Shown: positions 51,501-59,704, numbered from the stretch's first letter. The stretch: DNA of 64,000 nt from CAVQGZ01 sp963714455 (GCA_963714455.1 CAVQON010000019.1:62001-126000), one strand, 5' to 3'. Notes: generated by a model not told the origin, from the sequence alone. Numbers and translations are program-made.

Positions 51501-52474
51501 TGTCGTCGGCGCGAGCTGCTCGGTGGCCGTGCCGAACTGAGTGACGCGTGCCTGTGAGTTCGTGTTCCGCAGGGCGTCGAGGAAGCTCTCTGCTGCAGAT
51601 CGAACGGTCTCGACCGCTCGAGAGGACTGGATCGAGCCCGATGCGTCCAGCACCAGCGTCAGGTCGATCCCGCAGCTGTCGGGGATCTGCGGGTTCGCCG
51701 CGGACTCGATGTAGCCCCGGACGGTGAAGTCGAAAGGCTGGCTGTGGTCGTGTCGCCCTCGGGCTCGTCCGCGGGATCCTCGGTTGCCAGGATGTCGTCG
51801 ACCGTGAGCGCGGAGACGATTCGCGCGGTGTACGTCTCCTCGTTCTCCAGGTCGAGCAGGGTCACTTCGTTGGCGGCGTCGATCGGGCCCTCAGGATTGC
51901 CGGGCTGGTATGGCTCGGTGTCCGTTGTCACCGTCGTCCATGTCGTTTCCGTCTCCTGGAACTGGACGCCGTACACCTCCCCGGGCGGGAAGTCGGGCCA
52001 GTAGATCGTCGCGGCGCCATCCACGGCAGCTACTTCGATTCCCTCGACGAACTCCTCCACAGGCGCCGCGAACAACTCGATCACCGGATCTGCGGCATCC
52101 TGCTCTGCGACCGGCGGGTCCTCGTCGAGCGTTGCCTCCCCTTCGGCGGGGGACTCTCCCTCGGCGGGGGCTTCTGCCTCGCCGGGCGCTTCCCCCTCAG
52201 CGGGGGGCTCTCCCTCGACCGGGCCCTCTCCCTCAACCGGAGTCTCGCCCTCAACGGGGCCCTCTCCCTCAACGAGGGCCTCCCCCTCACTCTGTTCGTC
52301 GGCCTCCTCGGGCTCGACCGGCGCGTCGACTGTGATCTCGATTGCGTCGGGGTCCTGCGGAACGTCCACGGCCATGGCAGCGGATGCCGCGGCCTGGCTG
52401 ACGAGCACAAGGGCGGTCGTCGCAGCAAGCAGGCGGGAGCGGCTGAGCCGGGTCAAAGACCCTTTGTTGCGCAT
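45536..52474 (-). CDS. Giant sortase-type adhesin: VWA domain plus 13 DUF11 repeats (multiply frameshifted)
   Basis: One surface protein of about 2300 residues can be read if single-base indels are corrected. From the ATG at 52474 it has a signal peptide (RLLAATTALVLVSQAAASAA), an acidic Glu-Gly-Glu-Pro repeat, a beta domain, and a von Willebrand A domain with MIDAS LVLDASGSIQSS. Next come SpaA/prealbumin-like regions (LTLEKAWIGGQPGDSAVLTV), 13 DUF11-type repeats, and a C-terminal LPSTG motif followed by a TM helix and Arg-rich tail for sortase anchoring. Frame changes occur near 51740, 50338, 50063, 49545, 49509, 49207, 48879, 48738 and 46290, but each corrected segment is free of stops and keeps family sequence. 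Such proteins mediate attachment. It may be a real broken gene or an assembly problem in repeats. Confidence 0.8.
46000..50190 (-). repeat. 13 tandem DUF11-type repeats of about 345 bp
   Basis: Each unit of about 113-118 codons carries LTLDKVADVTSVSMVGDEIV, YTFTATNTGNQTLTDVSI, PLPGLSDLVCTPGQPTTLDP, LECTATYAVTQADLDAGAV and a PPTGPPLTPTDTVxVPxAQTP linker. Units begin near 50160, 49820, 49475, 49140, 48797, 48465, 48105, 47770, 47425, 47085, 46730, 46390 and 46030. Between about 46.3 and 48.9 kb two linker types alternate (RLTPPDTVGVP/TPALT and PLTPTDTVRVP/TPDLT), giving a higher-order repeat of about 690 bp. Confidence 0.9.
52126..52295 (-). repeat. Glu-Gly-Glu-Pro rich repeat in the adhesin stalk
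   Basis: The minus strand encodes successive hexapeptide-like units such as VEGEGP, VEGETP, VEGEPP, AEGEAP, AEGESP. On DNA level they are imperfect 18-base repeats (GGGCCCTCTCCCTC-like on the plus strand). The segment is acidic and probably extended, serving as a spacer between the signal peptide and the folded domains. Confidence 0.85.
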
Positions 52475-52816
52475 GGGGCGGCAATATTCCACAGCAGCAA
52501 GTGGCTTATCAAGGTCAACCATGTCCGGGTGACCTGGCCCGTGAGGTACTGCCCACCGTGCCAGTGCCTCCTCCGCGCCCCGCAAGGTCACGAGCAAGAG
52601 CCATGCCGACGCGCCGACAAGAGACGCTGACAAATGACCGCGGCACGGATAGCCCAGCAGAGCAGGCCGAGCTCACGGCGGTGGTGCGTGCGGGCAGGTA
52701 GTTGTCGTCACTGAGTAATCCGATACGGTACGCACGCCTCGACCCGCTGCACAACGGCGCGGACCGCCCGCCGGAACGGAAGATGTGATGGATACCACTG
52801 AGCAGACGGCAGCCGC
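52475..52816. other. Divergent intergenic region between adhesin and CPBP protease
   Basis: This 342-base region should contain the promoters of both divergent genes. An AT-richer patch upstream of the adhesin (GCAATATTCCACAGCAGCAA, then GTGGCTTATCAAGG, about 52481-52514) and one near 52700-52730 (TGTCGTCACTGAGTAATCCG) are possible promoter parts. Short open frames here have poor codon pattern and no recognisable family. No RNA gene was recognised. Confidence 0.4.
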
Positions 52817-53614
52817 ATGAGCGTCACGACCAACACCGCAGCCGAGCCCCGCCTGGGCCGACAGCTGGGCTGGTACTTCGGTGGGCTGCTGGTGGTGTAC
52901 GCGATCGGCCTGGTGGTGTTCTGGCCGCCAGCGGGTGAGCAGCCCAGCGATGCGCTCTTCCTTGTTCTCATGTTCGCTCCGACGGTGGGGGCGCTGCTTG
53001 CCCGGTTCGTCCCCAAGGGGCGTATCCAGTGGGGACGGCCGAGCTTGTGGCTGCTGGCCGGGTTGCTGCCCGCGGTGGCGGTACTGGGTGCCTATCTGTT
53101 GGGGGCTGCTCTGGGGTGGGACACCGAGGACCCGGACGTTCTGCGCGCGGCCCTGGTCGGGGCTCCAGCGGCGATCGCGGTTGCTGCGCTGTCGGCGGTC
53201 GGCGAGGAGATCGGCTGGCGGGGGTTCTTGTGGCCGACGCTGCGGTCGCGGTCCGGGTTCTGGCGGGTCAGTCTGATCGTCGGGGCGATCTGGTGGGCCT
53301 ACCACGTGCCCCTCATCCTGCTGGGCTGGTACGGCAGCCTCGCCGGCCTCGCCGCCTTCACCGTGGCCATCGCCGGGTTCACACTGTTCGTGGGGGTGCT
53401 GACCGACCGGTCGAGCTCACTGTGGCCCAGCGTGGTGGCTCACGGGGCGTGGAACGGGCTGGTGGCTACCAGCTTCGCCGCGACCGAGGGGGTAGACCGG
53501 GTGCCGGCGTTCTCCGGCAGCGACGCGCTGCTCGGGGAGTTCGGCTGGCTGGCGGCCGTCACCATGTTCGTTCTTGGGCTGGCCACAGCCTGGTGGCACA
53601 CCCGTGGGGAGTAA
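52817..53614 (+). CDS. CPBP-family intramembrane glutamic endopeptidase
   Basis: A 265-residue protein with about seven to eight TM helices. The CPBP/ABI motifs are present: VGEEIGWRGFLWPTL (catalytic Glu pair and Arg), IWWAYHVPLILLGW (motif 2 His) and VVAHGAWNGL (motif 3 HxxxN). Members cleave within or near the membrane (Rce1-like) and often protect against bacteriocins or process exported peptides. The start is ATG 52817. The next gene begins at the very end of this one, so they are probably one operon. Confidence 0.9.
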   Translation: MSVTTNTAAEPRLGRQLGWYFGGLLVVYAIGLVVFWPPAGEQPSDALFLVLMFAPTVGALLARFVPKGRIQWGRPSLWLLAGLLPAVAVLGAYLLGAALGWDTEDPDVLRAALVGAPAAIAVAALSAVGEEIGWRGFLWPTLRSRSGFWRVSLIVGAIWWAYHVPLILLGWYGSLAGLAAFTVAIAGFTLFVGVLTDRSSSLWPSVVAHGAWNGLVATSFAATEGVDRVPAFSGSDALLGEFGWLAAVTMFVLGLATAWWHTRGE

Positions 53615-55145
53615 CCGGATAGCAGAAGGCGCGTGGTCTGCTCAGGCGGCGAAGCCGCGTCGGTGGTGCACGGCCTACGCTCCGCGCAGGTTCGCGCGTG
53701 CTGGCTTGTTCGTGGTGATCGCGGCCATGGTGCTGGTCGGTGGGTGTTCCTCGGGGGAGGAGTCGGCGGCACCGAGTCCCACCCCGACGGCGGACGAGAC
53801 GGGCGAGCCGCTGTCGTTGCCGCAGTTTGCGATCGTGCCGCCCGGCCTGATCGAGGGACTGGACACGCGGGTGGAGGAGGACTTCGGGCCGGGGCGGCTG
53901 ACGTTCGCGACGGTGCCGGAGGTGCCGGGTGCGGAGGGTTTCACCGATGAGATCCAGGCGGTCGTGGATGCCGACATCGAGCGGTTCCGTCAGGACACCG
54001 ACCCGGTCGATACGGCACCGTTCCCGGAGCTGCTGGTCAGCTGGGACCTCGTTGCAGCCTCGCCACAGGTTCTGGGGGCACGAATCCTGACTACCGAGCT
54101 CAACGCGACCGGGGACGACGGCCGGGTGACGACAGCCTGGTACGACGTCGCCGCCGGGACGTCGGTGTCATCGGAAGCGTTGCTGGCCGACGGGGCCCTC
54201 GGCGAGCTCGAGGCCCGCGTGCGTGAGGCCGGCGAGGCCGACCCCCGTGTCGACGCGGCGCTCCTGGCTGACGAGCTCGCCACCGACGAGCAGGTGTTCG
54301 ACGCGCTCGCCTTCGACACCGATGGGCGGCTTCTGGTGGAGTTCGACCAGGGCACCATCGCCGACGACCTCGCCGGCCCTCTCGCTGTTTCGGTGGACCC
54401 GGACACGCTGCTGTCAGAGCTCGGGACCGCGGCGCAGAGCGCGGCCGTCGCACCCAGTGATCCGGGCCTCACGCCACCCGAGCCCACGGCCACTGCGACA
54501 CCCAGCGCGGTGATCCCACCTGCGGACACCGCCGGTGTTGACTGCCAGGTGCAGCAGTGCGTCGCCTTGACGTTCGACGACGGGCCCGTGGGAGGCACGG
54601 CCGATCTGCTCGACACGCTCGCGGCGAAGGGAGTGCGGGCCACGTTCTTCGTCGTCGGCAGCAGCGCCGCCGCTCAACCCGACCTGCTGGCTCGCATGGT
54701 CGCTGAGGGCCACGCGGTGGGCAACCACACCGAGGACCACCCTGACCTGTCCAAGCTCGACGCCGCGGCGGTCCGGGCAGAGATCGAGCAGGTCAACGAC
54801 ATCGTCGAGGGCGCGACAGGTCAGCGACCTGTGCTGCTGCGGCCGCCGTACGGCGCGACCAACGACACGGTTGCCGGGGTGGCCGCCGAGCTCGGCATGG
54901 CGCAGATCCTCTGGAACGTCGACCCCGAGGACTGGAGGGACCAGGACAGCGCCATCGTGCAGGAGCGCGTGCTTGCCGCCACCGGTCCAGGCGACATCGT
55001 GCTGTCCCACGACATCTACGAGACGACCCGCGATGCCTACCCAGCCATCGTCGACCAGCTGCAGGCCGAGGGCTACGTGCTCGTCACCGTTCCCGAGCTT
55101 CTCGGTGCGGCCCTGCAACCCGGCCAGAGCTTCTTCAGCCAGTGA
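53604..55145 (+). CDS. Polysaccharide deacetylase lipoprotein (RsiV-like plus NodB domain)
   Basis: A product of about 513 residues. A long N-terminal region precedes a lipoprotein signal (VVIAAMVLVGGC). A middle domain (about 60-290) resembles the DUF3298/RsiV-type region with LLVSWDLVAASPQVLGARI and DGRLLVEFDQGTIADDLAG. The NodB deacetylase domain follows: VALTFDDGPVGGTADLLDTL (Asp pair), GNHTEDHPDLSKL (zinc His pair), LLRPPYGATNDTV, ILWNVDPEDW and IVLSHDIYETTR. It probably deacetylates peptidoglycan or another wall glycan outside the membrane. The start is uncertain; GTG 53604 overlaps the CPBP stop by 11 bases. Combination of the two domains is typical of Gram-positive PgdA-like enzymes. 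Confidence 0.88.
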   Translation: MGSNRIAEGAWSAQAAKPRRWCTAYAPRRFARAGLFVVIAAMVLVGGCSSGEESAAPSPTPTADETGEPLSLPQFAIVPPGLIEGLDTRVEEDFGPGRLTFATVPEVPGAEGFTDEIQAVVDADIERFRQDTDPVDTAPFPELLVSWDLVAASPQVLGARILTTELNATGDDGRVTTAWYDVAAGTSVSSEALLADGALGELEARVREAGEADPRVDAALLADELATDEQVFDALAFDTDGRLLVEFDQGTIADDLAGPLAVSVDPDTLLSELGTAAQSAAVAPSDPGLTPPEPTATATPSAVIPPADTAGVDCQVQQCVALTFDDGPVGGTADLLDTLAAKGVRATFFVVGSSAAAQPDLLARMVAEGHAVGNHTEDHPDLSKLDAAAVRAEIEQVNDIVEGATGQRPVLLRPPYGATNDTVAGVAAELGMAQILWNVDPEDWRDQDSAIVQERVLAATGPGDIVLSHDIYETTRDAYPAIVDQLQAEGYVLVTVPELLGAALQPGQSFFSQ

Positions 55146-55592
55146 CCGCCCGGGCATGGCTCCTCGTCCTCATGATGCTGGCCACCGGGTGTGCGGTCGG
55201 AGCGTCGCCGGCGGCCGTGCAGGACGGGACATACCGGCTGTTCGCCACGTCGGACCAGGGTGGGCAGGTTGCCGCCGGAGCGCCCGTGCTGACCATCGCC
55301 CTCGACAGGGTGACCCTCACCGAGGGTGCGGACACGACACCAGCGGCTATTCGGTGAGGCGACCGAGCCGCTGGTGGTGTGCCCGCCGTCCGGGCGAGGC
55401 TCCCCGGTGAGTCTGGACGCACCGCTGAGCGTGGACGGAGTGGTGTTCACGCGGCCGGCGCTGGTCGGTGACTGCGGGCAGACCACACCGGTGCGCGTGA
55501 CACTGGTCGACCTCGACGCCACCGACACCAGCCTCAGGTTCCCGTTCACCCGCTGGGCGGAGTTCTGCGACCTGACCGACCCGGACTGCTGA
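55142..55592 (+). CDS. Small lipoprotein (frameshifted near 55350)
   Basis: GTG 55142 overlaps the deacetylase stop by four bases (GTGA). The start encodes a lipoprotein signal (AWLLVLMMLATGC) and a beta-rich segment with RLFATSDQGGQVAAGAPVLT, up to TLTEGADTT, then stops at 55357. A second open stretch in another frame continues with EATEPLVVCPPSGRGSPVSL and ends FCDLTDPDC at 55592. The two halves look like one protein of about 150 residues with four Cys, split by one or two indels in 55330-55365. No family recognised; it may act with the deacetylase at the cell surface. Confidence 0.55.
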
Positions 55593-55673
55593 CCAACGGC
55601 AGGCGGCGACGAGTTGCACTACCGGGGAGGGCGCCCAGCCCGGCGCGAGCCTGCGAGCGTCCCCACCTCTTGT

Positions 55674-55902
55674 GTGACCACGACGCCTTCCGGACGTCCC
55701 ACCCCACAGCACCGCAGCAGCTTCGACCAGCCGACCGTGGCGGCTTCGGCATCGTCTGCGCGCAGTCCGTACTCGAGGAGATGGAGAAGCAGGCAGCCAC
55801 ACTCAACGCCGACGCCGTCCTCTCCGTCGACGTCGACACGAGACCGTCGGCACGAACATGCTCATGGTCAGCGTGTCCGGAACAGCCGTCAAGCTCACCT
55901 GA
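55674..55902 (+). pseudogene. YbjQ/DUF74-family gene remnant
   Basis: From GTG 55674 the sequence reads VTTTPSGR, the usual start region of YbjQ proteins, then loses frame. It resumes as RGGFGIVCAQSVLEEMEKQA and ATLNADAVLSVDVD, and after a missing base ends ETVGTNMLMVSVSGTAVKLT before TGA at 55902. Intact members are about 105 residues; only about 75 codons remain, so there is an internal deletion as well as at least two frame changes. Members form pentamers of unknown function. Confidence 0.7.
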
Positions 55903-55915
55903 TGGGCGAGATCGT

Positions 55916-56698
55916 TCAGAACGCCGGCCAGGGGATCGCCGGGGCCGTGCGCGGCGGCCGCGGCAGCACCCCCCGCGTCCCGAGCACCGCCACCCGCTCG
56001 GTCAGCACATCCACCTCCGTCGGCGTCAGAAGGCCCCCGAGCGCCGCACGGCCCTCGGCGCCGAGCCAGGAGTCCAGGCGCTGCAGGTTCGCGACGTCGA
56101 CTGGGGTGAGCGGCGTTCCCGCGTAGCCCCACAGCACGGTGCGCAGCTTGGGATCGGTGTGCAGGCACAGCCCGTGGTCGACTCCCTGGAGCCGGCCGTC
56201 GGTGGCACGCAGCAGGTGCCCGCCCTTGCGGTCGGCGTTGTTGAGCACGGCGTCCATCACGACCATGGCGCGCACGGCGGCGTCGTCGCGGTGCACCAGC
56301 ACGACGGGGCGGCCCGTCTCGTCCTGTCCGCGCAGCACCTCGAGCCAGCCGTCGGCGACGGCCTCGTGGGCGTCGAGCACCTCCACCCAGGGTCGGTCGT
56401 CGTCGGTGACGACCCACTGCTGGCACATGCCCGGGCCCAGCGGACCGTCACGCAGCACCGTGTGGGGCACGAGGTGCCACCCGCCCGCCTCGGAGACCAG
56501 GTAGGCCGCCCGCTCGCGCTGCGCGAGGGTGCCGTCCGGGAAGTCCCAGAGCGGACGCTCGCCAGAGACCGGCTTGTAGACGCACGAGGTGCTGGCACCC
56601 TCGGCGTCGTCGACGCGCGCGTACAACGTGAGGTTGGACGCCGCGACGACACGGCCCTCGACGGTGAGCACGCCGTGCTCGAGCAGGTCGGCGGTCAC
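55916..56698 (-). CDS. SCO1664-family protein (PI3/4-kinase-like fold)
   Basis: The 260-residue product shows the family's kinase-like features: STSCVYKPVSGERPLWDFPDG (nucleotide-binding Lys region), RERAAYLVSEAGGWHLVPHTV, VVMDAVLNNADRKGGHLLRA (DxxxxNxDRxxxN catalytic loop) and QGVDHGLCLHTDPKLRTVLW (metal-binding D-H). These motifs match phosphatidylinositol 3/4-kinase-related small proteins; the substrate is unknown. The GTG at 56698 overlaps the DUF3090 stop by four bases. It forms an operon with DUF3090 and the phosphatase, as in Streptomyces and Mycobacterium. Confidence 0.9.
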   Translation of the reverse strand: MTADLLEHGVLTVEGRVVAASNLTLYARVDDAEGASTSCVYKPVSGERPLWDFPDGTLAQRERAAYLVSEAGGWHLVPHTVLRDGPLGPGMCQQWVVTDDDRPWVEVLDAHEAVADGWLEVLRGQDETGRPVVLVHRDDAAVRAMVVMDAVLNNADRKGGHLLRATDGRLQGVDHGLCLHTDPKLRTVLWGYAGTPLTPVDVANLQRLDSWLGAEGRAALGGLLTPTEVDVLTERVAVLGTRGVLPRPPRTAPAIPWPAF

Positions 56699-57246
56699 GA
56701 CCGGCGATGGAACCCGTTCTGCCGCGGGCAGATGTGCCCTGCGGGGTCCAGCGGTTGCGAGCAGATCGGGCACGGCGGACGCCCCGCGGACACGACGGCG
56801 CGGGCGCGTGACACGAACGATCGTGCCTGGGAGCCGGTGAGGTGCACCGTCATCGACGTCAGGTCGGCCTCGTCCGCTTCTTCCGGGCCGGCCTCGGTCG
56901 CGATCAGCTCGAGGCGTCCCTCGTCCGACAGCCACGCCATGGCCAGGGTGCCGACGCGGAACTCGTCCTCGAGCGGCAGGTCGAGCGGCCCCAGGTCGTC
57001 GACCTTCGTCGGGGTGACCGCAGGCACGGGTGCCTGGCCGCTGGAGCGGCGCACGACGGAGTCGAGCATCTCCTCGATGCGGTCGGCGAGGGCGGCCACC
57101 TGCGCCTTCTCCAGCACCACGCTGGTCAGCATGCTGCCACTACGCGCTTGCAGGTAGAAGATGCGCTGGCCGGGCTCGCCCACCGTGCCGACGACGCAGC
57201 GGTCGGGGCTCTCGTGCCGAAACTCTGTTGCGCCCACGCCGCTCAC
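56695..57246 (-). CDS. DUF3090 family protein (zinc-ribbon C-terminus)
   Basis: A 183-residue protein. It starts SGVGATEFRHESPDRCVVGT and has GQRIFYLQARSGSMLTSVVLEKAQVAALADR, then ... FRVGTLAMAWLSDEGRLELI. A C-terminal zinc-ribbon-like CPICSQPLDPAGHICPRQNG completes it. These are the marks of DUF3090, found only in Actinobacteria next to SCO1664-type kinases. Function unknown; the Zn site suggests a scaffold or nucleic-acid link. The GTG start at 57246 is one base after the phosphatase stop; the longer frame to 57339 overlaps that gene. Confidence 0.9.
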   Translation of the reverse strand: MSGVGATEFRHESPDRCVVGTVGEPGQRIFYLQARSGSMLTSVVLEKAQVAALADRIEEMLDSVVRRSSGQAPVPAVTPTKVDDLGPLDLPLEDEFRVGTLAMAWLSDEGRLELIATEAGPEEADEADLTSMTVHLTGSQARSFVSRARAVVSAGRPPCPICSQPLDPAGHICPRQNGFHRRS

Positions 57247-57247
57247 C

Positions 57248-57952
57248 CTACGAGGATCCCGCTCCGCCGCCCACGTCCGCATCGCTGCTGCGGCGTGGCC
57301 GACGGCGGCGACGACGGGGAGCCAGCGCCGACAACGCACCTGCCGTGTCGTTCACCCGCACGACGAATGGTCGAAGCGGGGTGTACCGGACCACCGATAC
57401 CGAGCAGGGGTCGACGACGATGCGCTGGAAGTGGTCCAGGTGCATGCCGAGCGCGTCCGCGAGCACGGCCTTGATCACGTCGCCGTGGCTCACCGCCACC
57501 CAGATCGCCCCGTCGCCGTGCTGGTCGAGCACCGCCCGGTCGTGCTCGCGAACCGCAGCAACCGCTCGGGCCGCCACGGCGGCCATGGCCTCGCCGTCCT
57601 CGCCCGGGAAGACCGCGGCGGACGGGTGGTCCTGCACCACGCGCCACGTCTTGTCCTTCGCGAGCTCGCGCAAGGGCCGTCCGGTCCAGTCGCCGTAGCG
57701 GGCCTCGGCCAGTCGCTCGTCGGTCGTACACGGGACGCCCCTGCTCCCCAGCAGAGCATCGGCGGTCTCGACGCACCGCGGCAACGGGCTGGACACGGCA
57801 GCGGAGACGGGCACCATCTCGAGCCGCTCGGCGAGGGCGGCTGCCTGCTCACGTCCGGCGTCGTCGAGGTGGACGTCGGGCATCCAGCCGGCCAGCACGC
57901 CCGACGCGTTTGCCGACGTACGCCCGTGCCGCACGAGCAGGACGGTTGGCAC
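57248..57952 (-). CDS. Histidine phosphatase family protein (MSMEG_4193-like)
   Basis: A 234-residue phosphoglycerate-mutase-fold protein. The catalytic motif is LLVRHGRTSANASGVLAG (phospho-accepting His). Also seen are SSPLPRCVETADALL, the acid LAEARYGDWTGRPL, and VAVSHGDVIKAVLAD with the second catalytic His. The basic tail (PRRRRRRPRRSSD) is unusual and may bind membrane or nucleic acid. The substrate is unknown. It heads the operon with DUF3090 and the SCO1664-like protein; homologue Rv2135c has the same neighbours. Confidence 0.92.
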   Translation of the reverse strand: MPTVLLVRHGRTSANASGVLAGWMPDVHLDDAGREQAAALAERLEMVPVSAAVSSPLPRCVETADALLGSRGVPCTTDERLAEARYGDWTGRPLRELAKDKTWRVVQDHPSAAVFPGEDGEAMAAVAARAVAAVREHDRAVLDQHGDGAIWVAVSHGDVIKAVLADALGMHLDHFQRIVVDPCSVSVVRYTPLRPFVVRVNDTAGALSALAPRRRRRRPRRSSDADVGGGAGSS

Positions 57953-57992
57953 CCCCGCAGGCTAGTCGACCGTTCGGAGGATATCCTGTGCG

Positions 57993-58012
57993 ACCAGGGC
58001 ACAAACCCTGGT
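57993..58012 (+). promoter_or_regulatory. Perfect 7-bp inverted repeat upstream of the M23 peptidase
   Basis: ACCAGGG-CACAAA-CCCTGGT forms a perfect stem of seven pairs with a six-base loop. It lies 67 bases upstream of the peptidase GTG, in the divergent region with the phosphatase operon. It could be an operator or a leader hairpin. No poly-U follows. Confidence 0.35.
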
Positions 58013-58078
58013 GTTGGCCGTTCTGGTCGGGTACAAAGAACAGTAGAGATGCTGCGCGAGCAGCCCAAGGGGAGTGAC

Positions 58079-59704
58079 GTGACAGCGGTCAGGGGCCGGC
58101 GAGTGCTGGCCACCGCAGTGGCTGCGGCTCTTCTCACGGGGGGGATGGCCGCATCGGCCTTCGGCCAGGGCGATGCTGAGGGCGAGCTGACTCCTGCGAC
58201 GGGTGTCGAGGCGACGCCGGAGCCGACCCCGGTGCCCACACCGGTGCCGACCCCGACGCCCAAGCCGACCCCGAAGCCGACCCCGACGCCCAAGCCCACT
58301 CCGAAGCCGGAGCCGGTGCCGGCGCCCACTACGACCCCGGCCCCGACCCCGGCCGGGCCCGAGAAGCCGCGCGTGCCCAAGGCGAACAAGAAGACCGCTG
58401 CCGACGCCACCGCACCGGGGCTGCCTCCACCGGACACCGAGTCGCTCGACCTGGTCGGTCCGGTCGAGTCCGAGCCGCCCGCGAGCGACGCCGAGGTAGA
58501 CGACTTCAACCGGCAGCTGGAAGAGACCGCGGCCGCTGTGCAGGCCGCCCAGGAGGCGCTGGCCAGCGCGGAGACGCAGCTCGCTGCAGCCACCGCGCGG
58601 CTCGAGGAGGCCAAGAAGGCCCGGGCAGCCGCCCTGGCGGTGCACGAGCAGGCCAGCCGAGACGCGGCGTCGGCCGCCGTGGCCGAGCAGCAGGCCGAAC
58701 GCGCCCTCACCGAGCGGGTCGGCTCCCTCGACGCCCAGCGCGACGCTCTGGGCACGTTGGCCCGGGAGGCCTACCGCTCCGGCGGTCCACTCAGCAGCCT
58801 CAACGTGATACTCGAGTCGACCACCCCGCAGGAGTTCGCGGCAAGCCTGCGCGGCGTCGAGGCGGTGCTGCGCAGCGAGGACGTGGTGATCGCCGGGCTC
58901 GTCGCCGAGCTGGCCGACCTTGCCGAGGCCGAGGCCCGCATGCAGGCCGCGCGGGAGGAGCGCGAGCGTGCCGAGGCAGTGGCGGCCCGCGCTCTCGACC
59001 TGGCGACCCAGGCCCAGAAGACCGCCCGGCTGATCGCCGACGAGACCGAGTCGCTCGTGCAGCGACGCGCGGACGCCTTGGACGCCGCCCAGGAGGCGCA
59101 GTCCGCCGACCTGGCCGAGTACCGCCAGCTGCTCGCGGCCAGCCAAGCCGTGGGCTACTCGCTCACGGGGTGGGCCGAGGTGCTCGACGACCCGTCGGCC
59201 GTCAGCGGCACCGGCTCCCTCGTCCGGCCCGGCACCGGCGCGCTCACGTCGAGCTTCGGCCCCCGCCTGCACCCCATCCTCGGCTACGTCAAGCTGCACA
59301 CCGGGTCGGACTACGGCATCGGCGACGGCGGTATCTACGCCGCCGACGACGGAACAGTCGTGCTCGCCGGGTACAACTCCGCCTACGGCAACATGACCGT
59401 GGTGAGCCACGGCAGGATCGGCGAGTCCGTCATCGCCACCCTCTACGCGCACCAGTCACGCATCCTGGTGCAGCCCGGCGACACGGTGCGCAAGGCCGAC
59501 CTCATCGGCCTGGTCGGATCCACCGGCTACTCGACCGGACCGCACCTGCACTTCGAGATCCGGGTGGACGGCACGCCGGTCGACCCGCAGGCCTGGCTCG
59601 TGGACGCACCTTCTCCGGAGGAGTACCTGAAGAGCCCGCAGGCCCGCGCCGACCAGCGCGCCCGCGACGAGGCCGCCGAGGCTGCCGCGGAGGCGGCGGC
59701 GTAG
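58079..59704 (+). CDS. Secreted M23 peptidase with coiled coil (EnvC/NlpD-like)
   Basis: A 541-residue exported protein. Signal peptide RVLATAVAAALLTGGMAASA is followed by a Pro-Thr-Lys rich stretch (TPVPTPTPKPTPKP type, about 50-100) that likely spans the wall. A long coiled coil (about 145-370, rich in EEAKKARAAALAVHEQA) comes next, then the LytM domain with SSFGPRLHPILGYVKLHTGSDYG (first zinc His and Asp), IATLYAHQSRILVQPGDTV and TGPHLHFEIRVDGTPVDP (HxH). All zinc ligands are intact, so it probably cuts peptide cross-links, controlled by the coiled coil. AAGGGGA precedes the GTG at 58079; ATG 58050 is an alternative. Confidence 0.93.
   Translation: MTAVRGRRVLATAVAAALLTGGMAASAFGQGDAEGELTPATGVEATPEPTPVPTPVPTPTPKPTPKPTPTPKPTPKPEPVPAPTTTPAPTPAGPEKPRVPKANKKTAADATAPGLPPPDTESLDLVGPVESEPPASDAEVDDFNRQLEETAAAVQAAQEALASAETQLAAATARLEEAKKARAAALAVHEQASRDAASAAVAEQQAERALTERVGSLDAQRDALGTLAREAYRSGGPLSSLNVILESTTPQEFAASLRGVEAVLRSEDVVIAGLVAELADLAEAEARMQAAREERERAEAVAARALDLATQAQKTARLIADETESLVQRRADALDAAQEAQSADLAEYRQLLAASQAVGYSLTGWAEVLDDPSAVSGTGSLVRPGTGALTSSFGPRLHPILGYVKLHTGSDYGIGDGGIYAADDGTVVLAGYNSAYGNMTVVSHGRIGESVIATLYAHQSRILVQPGDTVRKADLIGLVGSTGYSTGPHLHFEIRVDGTPVDPQAWLVDAPSPEEYLKSPQARADQRARDEAAEAAAEAAA

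Noticed and set aside
57961..58078. Second ydaO riboswitch before the M23 peptidase
   Set aside because: Apart from a 7-bp hairpin, none of the conserved ydaO blocks are found and the space is too short.
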